Part shown: positions 25,614-34,764 of the stretch, piece after piece
How the letters are laid out: each line of letters opens with the position of its first letter
Numbering within the stretch: position 1 is the first letter of the stretch
NCBI GenBank assembly: GCA_002350615.1
Contig: DEFD01000028.1
Span: forward strand, 496,829 to 560,828
DNA from: Bacteroidales bacterium UBA2861
GTDB lineage: Bacteria > Bacteroidota > Bacteroidia > Bacteroidales > UBA932
Reading direction: 5' to 3'
DNA length: 64,000 bases
Translations under genes and position numbers: made by a program
Notes under the pieces: generated by a model
Seen by the model: the letters and a program-made list of their open reading frames with translations, nothing else
The model's database searches: none
Told to the model about the DNA's origin: nothing

Positions 25614-25623
25614 TTAATTGGTA

Positions 25624-25654
25624 TTGTATTATTCTTGCTTAATTCTTACCTTTG
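25624..25654 (+). promoter_or_regulatory. Promoter of the 25690 lipoprotein
   Basis: TTG at 25624-25626 and TACCTTTG at 25647-25654 with a 20-bp spacer match the Bacteroidetes promoter pattern. Confidence 0.6.
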
Positions 25655-25689
25655 GCAGGTTGAATAAGTGTATTTAAAATTTTTGCTCT

Positions 25690-26631
25690 ATGACAAAGAT
25701 TAGATTTATTGCTGCACTTGCCGCAGCGGCGGCACTGCTGGCCTCCTGCTCAAAGGACAAGGATCCCAAGGATGTGAAGATCGTAGGTGACATCGCCCTT
25801 ACCGGAGAATTCACCTGCTACATGCACGGTAACGGGTGGATGGAGGCCGATACCCTCGGTGTTTTCGTAAAGTCCGAGAAAGGCTTCCCCCAGAAGAATC
25901 TGCAGTATAAACCCTCCGAGGTAGTGCAGATGGTCGAGTCTCCTTATGCGCCCGGATACTTCATGCCCGGAGATCCTGTAGGCAATGTAAGCCTTACCCC
26001 GCTTGGTGCAGCGGCCGGCTTCAAGGAAGGAGAACATGAGATTTACGCTTATCTGCCTTATGCTCCCGGGAACAACGATTGCACCGCGATTCCTCTGCCC
26101 GATCTCTCCGAGCAGTATTATGTCCCCGGCCAGTTCTCCGTAGATCCTGCGAACGTTTTTGCCTATGCCGAGATAGATTCCTTCAGCGAATACAGCGCAG
26201 CTGCCAAGGACTTCGGTAATTTCAAGTCCGCCTTTGTGCAGATGACGGTTCCTTCTCCGGAGTTCCCGGACGAAGTTGCGGGGAAAAAACTTACCGAGGT
26301 TTCGATTTCCGCAGCCAAGGATATAGCTGTCAAGAAAGCTACCATCGACATTACTTCCGGTGAAATCAAGGGAGAACTTGTCAAGAGTGTAGCGTATCTG
26401 TTCCCTGACGGCGGTCTGGAACTCACAAAGGGATTCTTCGGAGTAAGTGCCGAGACTCTCTATCTGCTTCTTTCCATTGATGAGGAAGACGCCCTCGACA
26501 CCGAATTCACATTCAAGTACATAGTGGATGGGAAGGAATACAGCTGCAGCGGCAAACCCATCGGTAAGGACAATATGATGTACACCGAAGGGAACCTCAA
26601 TATGTACGGCAGCCTTTCATTTGCTCAGTAG
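25690..26631 (+). CDS. Fimbrillin-like lipoprotein
   Basis: The 313-residue product has a signal peptide II with lipobox LLASCSK (Cys about 20). The body is beta-rich with no enzymatic motif. The layout (IVGDIALTGEFTCYMHGNGWMEADTLGVFV early, EIYAYLPYAPGNND in the middle, and paired domains of similar size) resembles the Mfa/FimA-like fimbrillin superfamily. Assignment is by pattern only. It could be a pilus subunit or an uncharacterised surface lipoprotein. It stands alone upstream of the ABC/MutS/SusCD operon with its own promoter. Confidence 0.55.
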   Translation: MTKIRFIAALAAAAALLASCSKDKDPKDVKIVGDIALTGEFTCYMHGNGWMEADTLGVFVKSEKGFPQKNLQYKPSEVVQMVESPYAPGYFMPGDPVGNVSLTPLGAAAGFKEGEHEIYAYLPYAPGNNDCTAIPLPDLSEQYYVPGQFSVDPANVFAYAEIDSFSEYSAAAKDFGNFKSAFVQMTVPSPEFPDEVAGKKLTEVSISAAKDIAVKKATIDITSGEIKGELVKSVAYLFPDGGLELTKGFFGVSAETLYLLLSIDEEDALDTEFTFKYIVDGKEYSCSGKPIGKDNMMYTEGNLNMYGSLSFAQ

Positions 26632-26662
26632 TAGTCATTAAGTATCAATAAAATAGTATAAT

Positions 26663-26693
26663 GGCGACGGTCCGGGCAAGGGCCGCCGCCTTT
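26663..26693 (+). terminator. GC-rich hairpin before the ABC operon
   Basis: GGCGACGGTCC (26663-26673) pairs imperfectly with GGGCCGCCGCC (26680-26690), followed by only TTT. It is a weak terminator for the lipoprotein or a leader hairpin of the operon. No good TAnnTTTG element was seen directly before 26705. Confidence 0.35.
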
Positions 26694-26704
26694 GCACACA
26701 AAAG

Positions 26705-27634
26705 ATGTCCATAGTTACAGTAAATCACCTTTCGCACAGATATGCCCTGCAATGGGCTGTAAGGGATGTTTCCTTCAGCATTGAAGAATGCGGAGTCACG
26801 GGGCTTCTCGGTTCCAACGGGGCCGGGAAATCCACCATCATGAATGTCATCTGCGGGTCGCTTTCGCCGACGGCCGGCAAGGTGACGATAGGGGGGCATG
26901 ACATCGCTGCCGATCCGGTGGCGGCAAAAGCCTGCATCGGTTTTCTGCCCCAGAGACCTCCCCTTTATGGCGATCTTACTGTAAGCGAATACCTTGTGTT
27001 CGCTGCAAGGCTGCGGGACATGAAGGAAAAAGAGATCCCGCAGGCACTGGAGTCGGTGCTCCGGCGCTGCGGCCTCACGGATTATGCCAAGCGTCTTATC
27101 CGCAACCTGTCCGGAGGTTACCAGCAGCGTGTGGGAATCGCCCAGGCAATAATTCACAACCCTGCGCTCGTTGTGATGGATGAGCCCACCAACGGCCTGG
27201 ATCCCAATCAGATAATGGAAGTGCGCAAACTCATTACCGATATTTCCAGGGACCGGGCCGTACTCATTTCCACGCATATCCTTTCGGAAGTGCAGGCTCT
27301 CTGCAGCCGAATAATGATGATAGAGCACGGCTCGCTGGTGTTCAACGGCACCATGGACGAATTCGATTCTTCGGTGCGTCCGGACAGCTTCGTCATCTCC
27401 CTTGAGAGGGCTCCCCTTGAAGAGGAAATGATGAAAGTGCCCGGAGTGGTGGGAGTGGAAGCCCTTTCGGAATACGGCGACCGCTTCCGCGTGATCTATG
27501 ACGGAGACAGGGAAACGCTTACGAGGATGGCCGCCGCTGCTGTGGAAGGCGGATGGGGACTCTATGGAATAGGGGTTGAAAAAACTTCAATGAACGATAT
27601 TTTCGCCCATCTTGCGTCAACGGGGAAGAGGTAA
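26705..27634 (+). CDS. ABC transporter ATPase (GldA-like)
   Basis: The 309-residue protein has Walker A LLGSNGAGKST, signature LSGGYQQRVGIAQA, Walker B LVVMDEPTNGLDP and H-loop STHILSEV. The C-terminal 90 residues form the extra domain typical of the GldA/ABC-2 type (CcmA, NatA) group. It is the only ATPase of the transporter part of the operon and would pair with the two permease-GldG fusion proteins that follow. Its stop overlaps the next start (TAATG). It is the first gene of the nine-gene unit ending at 41689. Confidence 0.93.
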   Translation: MSIVTVNHLSHRYALQWAVRDVSFSIEECGVTGLLGSNGAGKSTIMNVICGSLSPTAGKVTIGGHDIAADPVAAKACIGFLPQRPPLYGDLTVSEYLVFAARLRDMKEKEIPQALESVLRRCGLTDYAKRLIRNLSGGYQQRVGIAQAIIHNPALVVMDEPTNGLDPNQIMEVRKLITDISRDRAVLISTHILSEVQALCSRIMMIEHGSLVFNGTMDEFDSSVRPDSFVISLERAPLEEEMMKVPGVVGVEALSEYGDRFRVIYDGDRETLTRMAAAAVEGGWGLYGIGVEKTSMNDIFAHLASTGKR

Positions 27635-29922
27635 TGAAAAAGATACTGACAATAGCAAGGACGGAAACCCGCATCCTGTTCACCACGCCGGTGGCCTGGG
27701 TGATGCTGATTTTCTTTGCAGTGTACTGCTCCATAGTGTTCACGGACACTCTCGGCGCATATGCGGCGGCGCAGGAAAATGCGGCGGGTGCCGGACATCT
27801 CAGTTTCATAACGGAAGGACTTTTCTCCTCCACCAGTTCGGGGCTTCTCAACAAGGTGAAGGGCTACCTTTTCTTCTTCATCCCTCTGGTGAGCATGGGC
27901 ATGTTCCCGAAAGATGCCGCCGGCGGAGCGTCCGCCCTGCTTGGATCTTCTCCCGTGAAACCTGTGGAGATAGTGCTCGGCAAGTATCTTGCGCTCGTGG
28001 TTTACTGCCTTTCGCTCATGGCGGTGCTCTGCGTTTACGCCGTTACAGGATGCCTTCTCATAGACAATCCCGGCGTTCCTCTGGTGCTCGGTGGTCTGCT
28101 GGGCCTTTTCCTGCTGTGCTGTACCTATGCCGCGGTGGGACTTTTCATGTCGTCCCTGACCTCCTATCAGGTCGTGTCCGCCCTCAGCACTTTCGCCGTG
28201 CTGTCGGCGTTGAACTACATCGGTTCGGTGGGGCAGGATATCGTGTGGGTGCGCAGAATCACCTGGCAACTGTGCATGAGCGGGCGCGTCAACGAATTTG
28301 TGACAGGCCTGATCTGCAGCGAGGATGTGATTTATTTCCTGGCGGTTACGGCGTTCTTCCTGTACGTTACGGTACTTCGTGCAGGGCGCAGGACCACCAG
28401 CGGAAAATTCTGGAAGACCTGCTCGGCAATCGCCCTGCTATCCGCCGTGGTAACCCTTTCTTCCGTGCCCAGGTTGATGTTCTTCAAGGATACTACCGCT
28501 ACCGGGAAACGGTCCATCACCGTTCCGAGCCAGGAAATCATGCGTAGGGTGAAGGGCCCTGCGGTGATGACTTCCTATGTCAACCTTCTGGACGATGCCA
28601 ACCTGTACCTCGGACTTCCGGGGCGTTTCAACGACGACAGGGCCTACCTTAAGAATTATCTGCGCTTCAAGCCTGATATCAGGCTGAAATATGTGTACTA
28701 TCGGGCAGATGCCGGCAGCCCTACCCTTGAAAGGCGCTTCCCCGGCAAGCCGCTGGAGGAAAAGGCCGTGCTGCTGGCGGACGCCTATGATGTGGATGTC
28801 CGCAAGTTCCCGCCGGTGGAGACTCTCCCCGAGGCTGAATCGCTGAAAGGGGAAGGCTATCGGCTTGTAAGGAAGATTACCCTTGCAGACGGCTCCTCTA
28901 CATGGCTGCGCATGTTCGACGACATGCAGAAACTGCCTGAAGAAAAAGAGATTTCGGCCGCCTTCAAGCGGCTTGTAGATTCGCCCGTGCGCGTCGGGTT
29001 CTGCACCGGGCACGAGGAGAGGAGCATCGCTTCCATGTCCGACAGGTCCTATGGGATTTTCGCCACATGGCCCTGGTTCCGCCACTCGCTCGTGAACAAC
29101 GGTTTCGACCCCGTCAGCATCAATCTTGGCACCCCCGTGCCCGCCGATGTGTCGATAGTGGTGGTTGCGGATCCCGCATCGCCTTTCAGTGCCGGGGAAC
29201 TTCAGCACCTGCGTGATTACCTCGACAGGGGCGGAAACCTGCTGCTGTGCGCCGATGCCGCCCACCGTGGCGTCGCGGAGCCCGTTGCTGGGCTTGTTGG
29301 CGCAAGCCTGGGTTCGGATGTCCTTGCAAACGGCAGTTCGGACGGCTCTTCCCAGGATCAGATACATGCATCCTTCACGGATGAATCCCTCGCGCTCGTA
29401 CCGTCCTTGAGGGAATATGCCCATGAAGGTTTCACGGTTTCGATGCCCGGCAGCGTCGAGGTGAGCGCGGCAGGGGACGCTTTCACAGCGACTCCGCTTC
29501 TGATGAGCGGAAGCGATGTTTTCCCCGTTGCCGGCAATCCAGATTTCGAAGCCGGGACCCTGAAGCCTGCTGCCGGTGTGCAGCCGGGGGCCAGATGCAC
29601 CGGGATGTGCCTGCAGCGTAAGATAGAAGGGAAGATGCAGACAGCCATAGTCCTTGGGGATTCCGACCTTTTCTCCAACAAGGAACTGCAGACGGAGCAT
29701 TATGGAAGGCAGGCGGCCAATTTCGGTTTCCTGTACGAAGCCTTCCGGCTTCTCAGCGACGGCGAATACCCTGTCGAGACGCCGCGACCCGATTCTACGG
29801 ACAACTATCTTGCGATTTCCCCGCAGGGAGTGCTCGTGCTGAAGTGGCTTCTCATCGGCCTGCTGCCTCTGTTGCTGCTGCTCGCAATGCTCGGTATTAG
29901 TTTTATCAGAAAAACCAGGTAG
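27634..29922 (+). CDS. ABC-2 permease fused to a GldG-type auxiliary domain (first copy)
   Basis: The 762-residue protein joins about 240 residues of ABC-2 permease (six helices, with GMFPKDAAGGASALLGSSPV and GLFMSSLTSYQVVSAL, like GldF) to a periplasmic GldG-like domain. The latter includes TSYVNLLDDANLYLG, VRVGFCTGHEERS and VSIVVVADPASPFSAGELQHLRDYLDRGGNLLLC, and the protein ends in a single transmembrane helix. In gliding Bacteroidetes GldF and GldG are separate and form a transporter with GldA; non-gliding bacteria also have homologues. The neighbouring gene is a paralogue with the same fusion. It probably forms the membrane part of the transporter. Confidence 0.85.
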   Translation: MKKILTIARTETRILFTTPVAWVMLIFFAVYCSIVFTDTLGAYAAAQENAAGAGHLSFITEGLFSSTSSGLLNKVKGYLFFFIPLVSMGMFPKDAAGGASALLGSSPVKPVEIVLGKYLALVVYCLSLMAVLCVYAVTGCLLIDNPGVPLVLGGLLGLFLLCCTYAAVGLFMSSLTSYQVVSALSTFAVLSALNYIGSVGQDIVWVRRITWQLCMSGRVNEFVTGLICSEDVIYFLAVTAFFLYVTVLRAGRRTTSGKFWKTCSAIALLSAVVTLSSVPRLMFFKDTTATGKRSITVPSQEIMRRVKGPAVMTSYVNLLDDANLYLGLPGRFNDDRAYLKNYLRFKPDIRLKYVYYRADAGSPTLERRFPGKPLEEKAVLLADAYDVDVRKFPPVETLPEAESLKGEGYRLVRKITLADGSSTWLRMFDDMQKLPEEKEISAAFKRLVDSPVRVGFCTGHEERSIASMSDRSYGIFATWPWFRHSLVNNGFDPVSINLGTPVPADVSIVVVADPASPFSAGELQHLRDYLDRGGNLLLCADAAHRGVAEPVAGLVGASLGSDVLANGSSDGSSQDQIHASFTDESLALVPSLREYAHEGFTVSMPGSVEVSAAGDAFTATPLLMSGSDVFPVAGNPDFEAGTLKPAAGVQPGARCTGMCLQRKIEGKMQTAIVLGDSDLFSNKELQTEHYGRQAANFGFLYEAFRLLSDGEYPVETPRPDSTDNYLAISPQGVLVLKWLLIGLLPLLLLLAMLGISFIRKTR

Positions 29923-29924
29923 CC

Positions 29925-32150
29925 ATGAGGAAGATAAGGACGATAATGAACAATGAACTCAAGCTGCTGTTCTGCTCTCCGATAGCATGGCTGCTCCTGG
30001 TGATTCTCTTCGTGCAGACCGGAATTTCGTATTCCGGGGCTCTGCTCGCCATAATCCGCAGCAAGATACTTGCTTACGGCATGGAAAACATGTCGGCGGT
30101 ACTGTTCAGCAACGAGTGGACAGGGGTGCTGGTGTCCCTGCAGTCCTACATGTATCTCTATGTGCCGCTGCTTACCATGGGACTTGTGAGCAGGGACCGT
30201 CAGAGCGGCACCTCTAAACTCCTTGAGTCATCCCCCGTCACCCCCTGGCAGACGGTCTGCGGAAAATTCTGCGCCATGGCCGTTTTCGGCCTTGCATTCC
30301 TCTCGGAAGCCATCATTTATGCCGCGATATCCTGGCCGCTTGTGGAGAATTTCGACATCCTGGCCGTCTGTACCGGCATACTCGGCATATATCTGCTCTA
30401 TCTGGCATATTCGGCCATCGGCCTGTATATGTCTTCCCTGACCTCCTATCCGATAGTTGCCGCCGTGGGTACCCTGGCTGCGCTTTTCGCGATGAACCTG
30501 ATTCCCCGTTTCGGACAGGACATCCCCGTAATGCGGGATATCGCCTACTGGATAGGCATCTCCGGCAGGGCTGACAGTTTCATCGCCGGCATGATATGCA
30601 GCGAGGACCTGGCCTATTATATCGGGGTCACCATGTTTTTCCTTGCCCTGTGCGTGTTCCGCCTGGATTCTTTCCGCACCCGCCCGACGCTTGGAAAATC
30701 CCTGCTGCGCCATGGATGTGCCGCGCTCCTTCTCTTCATCCTCGCCTTTGCGAGTTCGCGGCCCGCGTTCAAGCTGTACGCCGACGCCACTCAGGTTAAG
30801 TCCAACACCCTTACAGTCCAGAGTCAGGAAGTGGTTTCGCGCCTGGACGGCCCGCTGGAGATTACCACTTACGTGAACATACTCGGCAAAGACGCGTACT
30901 ACGGTTACCCGAAGAATTATCTCAATGATGTTTCGCGTTTCAGCCGCTATACCAGGTTCAAGCCGGATATAGATTTCAAATATGTCTATTATTACCACGA
31001 TACCCCTGACGGTAGGATAGCCTCGCGCCCGAGGTATCGCGGAATGACCACTCCGGAAATCGCCCGAGCCGTCATGAAGACCGAGCGTCTGAAGGAGAAA
31101 ATATTCATAGACAGCACTGCGCTCGCATCCCTGGATGCCTCCCTTGACCTTGCCTCGGAGGGCTATAACTTCTTCAGGGTGCTGCGCTACGGCGGCAGGG
31201 AAGCCCGTCTGCGGATGTATGACGACATGGACAAGCACCCTGCGGAAACGGAGATTACCGCCGCCATGAAAATTCTGGCGCAGGGCCCCGTCAAGGTGGG
31301 AATACTCAGCGGGCATGGAGAACGCGCGATGGACGCCACCGGCGAGAAAGGCCTTTACACCATGGCTGCGGACAAGACTTTCCGCTATTCACTCATCAAT
31401 CAGGGATTCGAGGTGTCGGCCACGGGCTGCGACAGCCTCGACCGCTTTGACATCCTTGTGATTGCGGATCCGAGAGAACACTTCGGAGAGGCAGGTATCG
31501 AAGCGCTGCGGCGCTTCATCGACCGGGGAGGAAATCTTCTGATAGCCGCTAAAAAATACAGCAGGCAGGTTCTGGAGCCGCTTAGCTCGCTGCTGGGCAT
31601 AGAGTTCTCGGCGGAACCGCTGCCGGGAAGCTATCCGGAGCTGGACCCCGCCCTTTGCGTGGCGGAGTTTACGCATTCAGCCTGCTCGCTTTCTCCGATG
31701 ATACACAGCTACAGGAGAGAGGGGTACGTGGTGTGCGGCCCCGCTTCGCTTGCGGTGGACTGCTCCGGAGCGGCCTCGAAGGGCTTCGCCGTGACGGAAA
31801 TCCTTCGGGATCCGAAGGCCTGTGTCGCCTGCGCGCTCGAGAGGGACTCATCCGCCGCCAGGCAGAGGATTGTGGTGCTGGGCGACGCTGACTTCATAAC
31901 CAACGGAGAGATGATGACTACTCACACCGGCGTGAATGCGGCGAATTACGGGCTTGTGATGGAAACGATGCGCTATCTTTCAGGCGGGGAGTACCCTGTT
32001 TACATGTACAGGCAGCCCCCGATCGACAACCATATGAGGCTGCTGGACCGTTCCTGGAAGAAGCCGGTGAAGTATATTTTCAGGTGGATACTGCCTCTGC
32101 TGCTTTTACTTGCGGGAGCAATATTCTTGATTAGGAGGAGAAGCCGATGA
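29925..32150 (+). CDS. ABC-2 permease fused to a GldG-type auxiliary domain (second copy)
   Basis: The 741-residue paralogue of the preceding gene has the same order. First comes the permease (GLVSRDRQSGTSKLLESSPV, GLYMSSLTSYPIVAAV). Then comes the GldG-like domain (ITTYVNILGKDAYYG, VKVGILSGHGERA, FDILVIADPREHFGEAGIEALRRFIDRGGNLLI) and a closing helix followed by RRRSR. The two presumably form a heterodimer. Divergence is substantial, so the duplication is old. It begins 2 nt after its neighbour and its stop overlaps the first MutS-like gene by 4 nt. Confidence 0.85.
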   Translation: MRKIRTIMNNELKLLFCSPIAWLLLVILFVQTGISYSGALLAIIRSKILAYGMENMSAVLFSNEWTGVLVSLQSYMYLYVPLLTMGLVSRDRQSGTSKLLESSPVTPWQTVCGKFCAMAVFGLAFLSEAIIYAAISWPLVENFDILAVCTGILGIYLLYLAYSAIGLYMSSLTSYPIVAAVGTLAALFAMNLIPRFGQDIPVMRDIAYWIGISGRADSFIAGMICSEDLAYYIGVTMFFLALCVFRLDSFRTRPTLGKSLLRHGCAALLLFILAFASSRPAFKLYADATQVKSNTLTVQSQEVVSRLDGPLEITTYVNILGKDAYYGYPKNYLNDVSRFSRYTRFKPDIDFKYVYYYHDTPDGRIASRPRYRGMTTPEIARAVMKTERLKEKIFIDSTALASLDASLDLASEGYNFFRVLRYGGREARLRMYDDMDKHPAETEITAAMKILAQGPVKVGILSGHGERAMDATGEKGLYTMAADKTFRYSLINQGFEVSATGCDSLDRFDILVIADPREHFGEAGIEALRRFIDRGGNLLIAAKKYSRQVLEPLSSLLGIEFSAEPLPGSYPELDPALCVAEFTHSACSLSPMIHSYRREGYVVCGPASLAVDCSGAASKGFAVTEILRDPKACVACALERDSSAARQRIVVLGDADFITNGEMMTTHTGVNAANYGLVMETMRYLSGGEYPVYMYRQPPIDNHMRLLDRSWKKPVKYIFRWILPLLLLLAGAIFLIRRRSR

Positions 32151-33451
32151 AAGAGCACAGATTCATAAGCGATACCCAGACACTGGAAGACCTTTCTCTC
32201 GTGCGGCGCTTCCGCAAAGACGGAGTGCTGCCGGTGTTTGACAGGACGGTCACCCGCAAGGGATCCGCCCGGCTGGAGGAGATGTTCCGTACCCCGCTTT
32301 CGGACGCAGCCCTGATCAACCGCCGCCGTGCCGCTTTCGATTATTTCCGCAAAGCCGGGACCGCCTTCCCGTTCGATGCCGGGCAAATCCAGGAGGCGTC
32401 TGGCTTCATAGGGCCTTCGGCCATCGGCCTGGTGCCTGCCATACTTGAAAATATCGGCCTGAAAATCAAGGGAATAATATACGGAGGCGACATTGCCGAC
32501 AGCCTGGACAGGGCACGCCGTGCAGTGTATGCGCTTGCTGCGCAGATGCTTGAATACCTTAAGGGCCTGCCTTCGGAGGGATGCCCTTTCGCGGATCTTC
32601 GGGAGTCGCTCATCAGGGATCTTTCGGACCTGAAACCTGCCGGGAACAGCAGCCTTGGGGACGATATCCTGCTGCGCCACAAAAAAGGCGACGCCCTTGC
32701 CGGGATGCTTTCGCTGATTTACGACATCGACCTTTATACCGCGGTTGCAGCGGTGGCGGAGGAGCGCGGATTCTGCAGCGCCGAAGCTGTACCGGAAGGG
32801 GATATCCTTGATATAAAGGGAGTTTACCATCCGGCGCTCGAACATCCGGTGGGAAACGACCTTCGGATGGATGCGGACTCCAACATGCTCTTCCTTACCG
32901 GAGTGAACATGGCGGGCAAGTCCACGTTCATGAAGTCCGTTTCCATTGCCCTTTACCTCGCCCATGCGGGATTCCCGGTGCCGGCGGAGGCCATGCGCTT
33001 CACGCCGATGGACGGACTCTTCACTTCGATCAATGTTTCGGACAGCATCGCCTTGTCCCTCAGTCATTTCTATGCTGAAGTGCGGAGGGTGAAGGCCGTG
33101 GCGCAGAAAGTTGCCGGCGGGGGACGTTATTTCGTGGTCTTCGATGAATTGTTCAAAGGGACCAATGTGAAGGACGCCTATGACGCTACGCTTGAGGTTA
33201 CGGCAGCATTCGCCCGCTTCAAGGCTTGCAGGTTCATCATATCCACCCACATAACCGAGGTGGGGAAAGCCCTGCAGGAACAGTGTCCGGGAGTGATTTT
33301 CCGCAGGCTCTGCTCTTCTTCTTCCGGCCCCGGAGCCGTGCCGGTGTACACTTACAAGCTGGAAGACGGCATTTCCACGGAAAGGCATGGCATGGACATC
33401 ATCCGGGCCGAACATATTCTTGAAATCCTGGGAGGGGATATTGACAGATGA
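32147..33451 (+). CDS. Short MutS-like ATPase (first of a pair)
   Basis: The 434-residue protein keeps only the lever/core part (domain III, beginning SDTQTLEDLSLVRRF and RKGSARLEEMFRTPLSD) and the ATPase (domain V) of MutS. Domain V shows the P-loop GVNMAGKST, Walker B VVFDELFKGTN and IISTHITEV. The mismatch-reading domain I with its Phe-x-Glu motif and the connector domain II are missing, so canonical mismatch repair is unlikely. Its place inside an ABC-transporter/SusCD operon with ATGA overlaps on both sides is unusual and suggests a membrane-linked or partner-dimerising role. Confidence 0.85.
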   Translation: MKEHRFISDTQTLEDLSLVRRFRKDGVLPVFDRTVTRKGSARLEEMFRTPLSDAALINRRRAAFDYFRKAGTAFPFDAGQIQEASGFIGPSAIGLVPAILENIGLKIKGIIYGGDIADSLDRARRAVYALAAQMLEYLKGLPSEGCPFADLRESLIRDLSDLKPAGNSSLGDDILLRHKKGDALAGMLSLIYDIDLYTAVAAVAEERGFCSAEAVPEGDILDIKGVYHPALEHPVGNDLRMDADSNMLFLTGVNMAGKSTFMKSVSIALYLAHAGFPVPAEAMRFTPMDGLFTSINVSDSIALSLSHFYAEVRRVKAVAQKVAGGGRYFVVFDELFKGTNVKDAYDATLEVTAAFARFKACRFIISTHITEVGKALQEQCPGVIFRRLCSSSSGPGAVPVYTYKLEDGISTERHGMDIIRAEHILEILGGDIDR

Positions 33452-34764
33452 GTTTTATAATTGACAGACAGACACTTACCGACCTCGGTATAATGTCCGT
33501 GACCCACGGAAGGGCTGTGGTGTCCCTCTTCGGCCCTGCAAGGACCGCTGCCGGCGATGCCAAGCTCCGCGACATGATCTGCTCCCCGCTGGACGACTGT
33601 GCCAGGATTGATTCAAGGGCGTCGATGATAGAATATTTCGCACAGCACGGGACGGAATTCCCTTTCGAAGGAGAATGGTTCGACACCGCGCTTGCCTATA
33701 TTTCGGACGAAGACTCGCGTCAGCGCAGCTCCCTCACCACGGGCTCCGGCCTGCGCGGATGGCTTGCCCGTCTCATGAATGCGGACACAGGATACGCCGC
33801 GGTGCTTTCCGGTGCAAGGTCGATGGCCCGCATCGCCAGGGCTTCACGCACTTTCCTGGACTCTGTTTCTTCCGATGTCACCGGCCTTAAGGCTGCTCTG
33901 CCCGACATGCGGAAAGCCTCGGAAGAACTCTGCGCATTGTTCCCGGAAGGCGAAAAATGGAGTTTTTCCAAGCTGGTAGCGATAGATGCGGCCCTTCACG
34001 GTCCGCTGGGACAGAGGGCGCTTTCGCTACTGGACTTCCTTGGCACCACGGATGCCTGCATAAGCGTGGCCCAGGCTTCGCGCAAACTTGGCTTCCATCG
34101 GGCCGAAGTCCTGGACGATGGCTCAAATACTCTGGAAATCAAGGGATTGAGACATCCTCTCCTTGAGAAAGGCGTGCCCAATGACATAAGTCTCGGAGGA
34201 CAAAGGGGCAACGTCCTTTTCCTCACAGGGGCGAACATGGCGGGAAAATCCACGCTCATGAAGGCGTTGGGCATAGCGGTTTATCTGGCGCATACGGGCT
34301 TCCCCGTACCGGCCGAGTCCATGAAGATATCGCTCAGGGACGGAATCTGCACTGCCATCAACCTGCCGGACGATATAAGCCGGGGCTACAGTCACTTCTA
34401 TTCCGAGGTGAGGAGGCTCAAGCGAGTGGCCATGCTGGTTGGTTCCGGGCGCAGGATGCTTGTCATCTTCGACGAACTTTTCCGCGGCACAAATGTCAAG
34501 GACGCCTATGACGGCACCCTCGAGGTGGTGAAGCGTTTCGCCCGGATACCTGGTTCCATCTTCCTGGTATCCACGCACATAGTCGAGGTGGCCGAGGCTC
34601 TGGGCAAGAGTTCGGACAATATCTCCTACCGTTATCTCCCTACCGTCATGCATGGAAGCGTGCCGGAATATACCTACAGGCTGGAAGAAGGTGTCACTTC
34701 CGACCGTCACGGGCGTCTGATAATACGCAATGAAGGACTTTTGGACATCCTTGAATCGAAATGA
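33448..34764 (+). CDS. Short MutS-like ATPase (second of a pair)
   Basis: The 438-residue paralogue of the preceding protein has the same reduced build: IDRQTLTDLGIMSV and AAGDAKLRDMICSPLDD, then domain V with GANMAGKST, VIFDELFRGTN and LVSTHIVEV. MutS ATPases work as dimers with composite ATP sites, so the adjacent pair may form a heterodimer. It overlaps the SusC-like gene by 4 nt (ATGA). No MutL homologue or nuclease is in the operon. Confidence 0.85.
   Translation: MSFIIDRQTLTDLGIMSVTHGRAVVSLFGPARTAAGDAKLRDMICSPLDDCARIDSRASMIEYFAQHGTEFPFEGEWFDTALAYISDEDSRQRSSLTTGSGLRGWLARLMNADTGYAAVLSGARSMARIARASRTFLDSVSSDVTGLKAALPDMRKASEELCALFPEGEKWSFSKLVAIDAALHGPLGQRALSLLDFLGTTDACISVAQASRKLGFHRAEVLDDGSNTLEIKGLRHPLLEKGVPNDISLGGQRGNVLFLTGANMAGKSTLMKALGIAVYLAHTGFPVPAESMKISLRDGICTAINLPDDISRGYSHFYSEVRRLKRVAMLVGSGRRMLVIFDELFRGTNVKDAYDGTLEVVKRFARIPGSIFLVSTHIVEVAEALGKSSDNISYRYLPTVMHGSVPEYTYRLEEGVTSDRHGRLIIRNEGLLDILESK

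Noticed and set aside
32147..34764. Canonical mismatch-repair MutS
   Set aside because: Both proteins are about half length and lack domains I and II.
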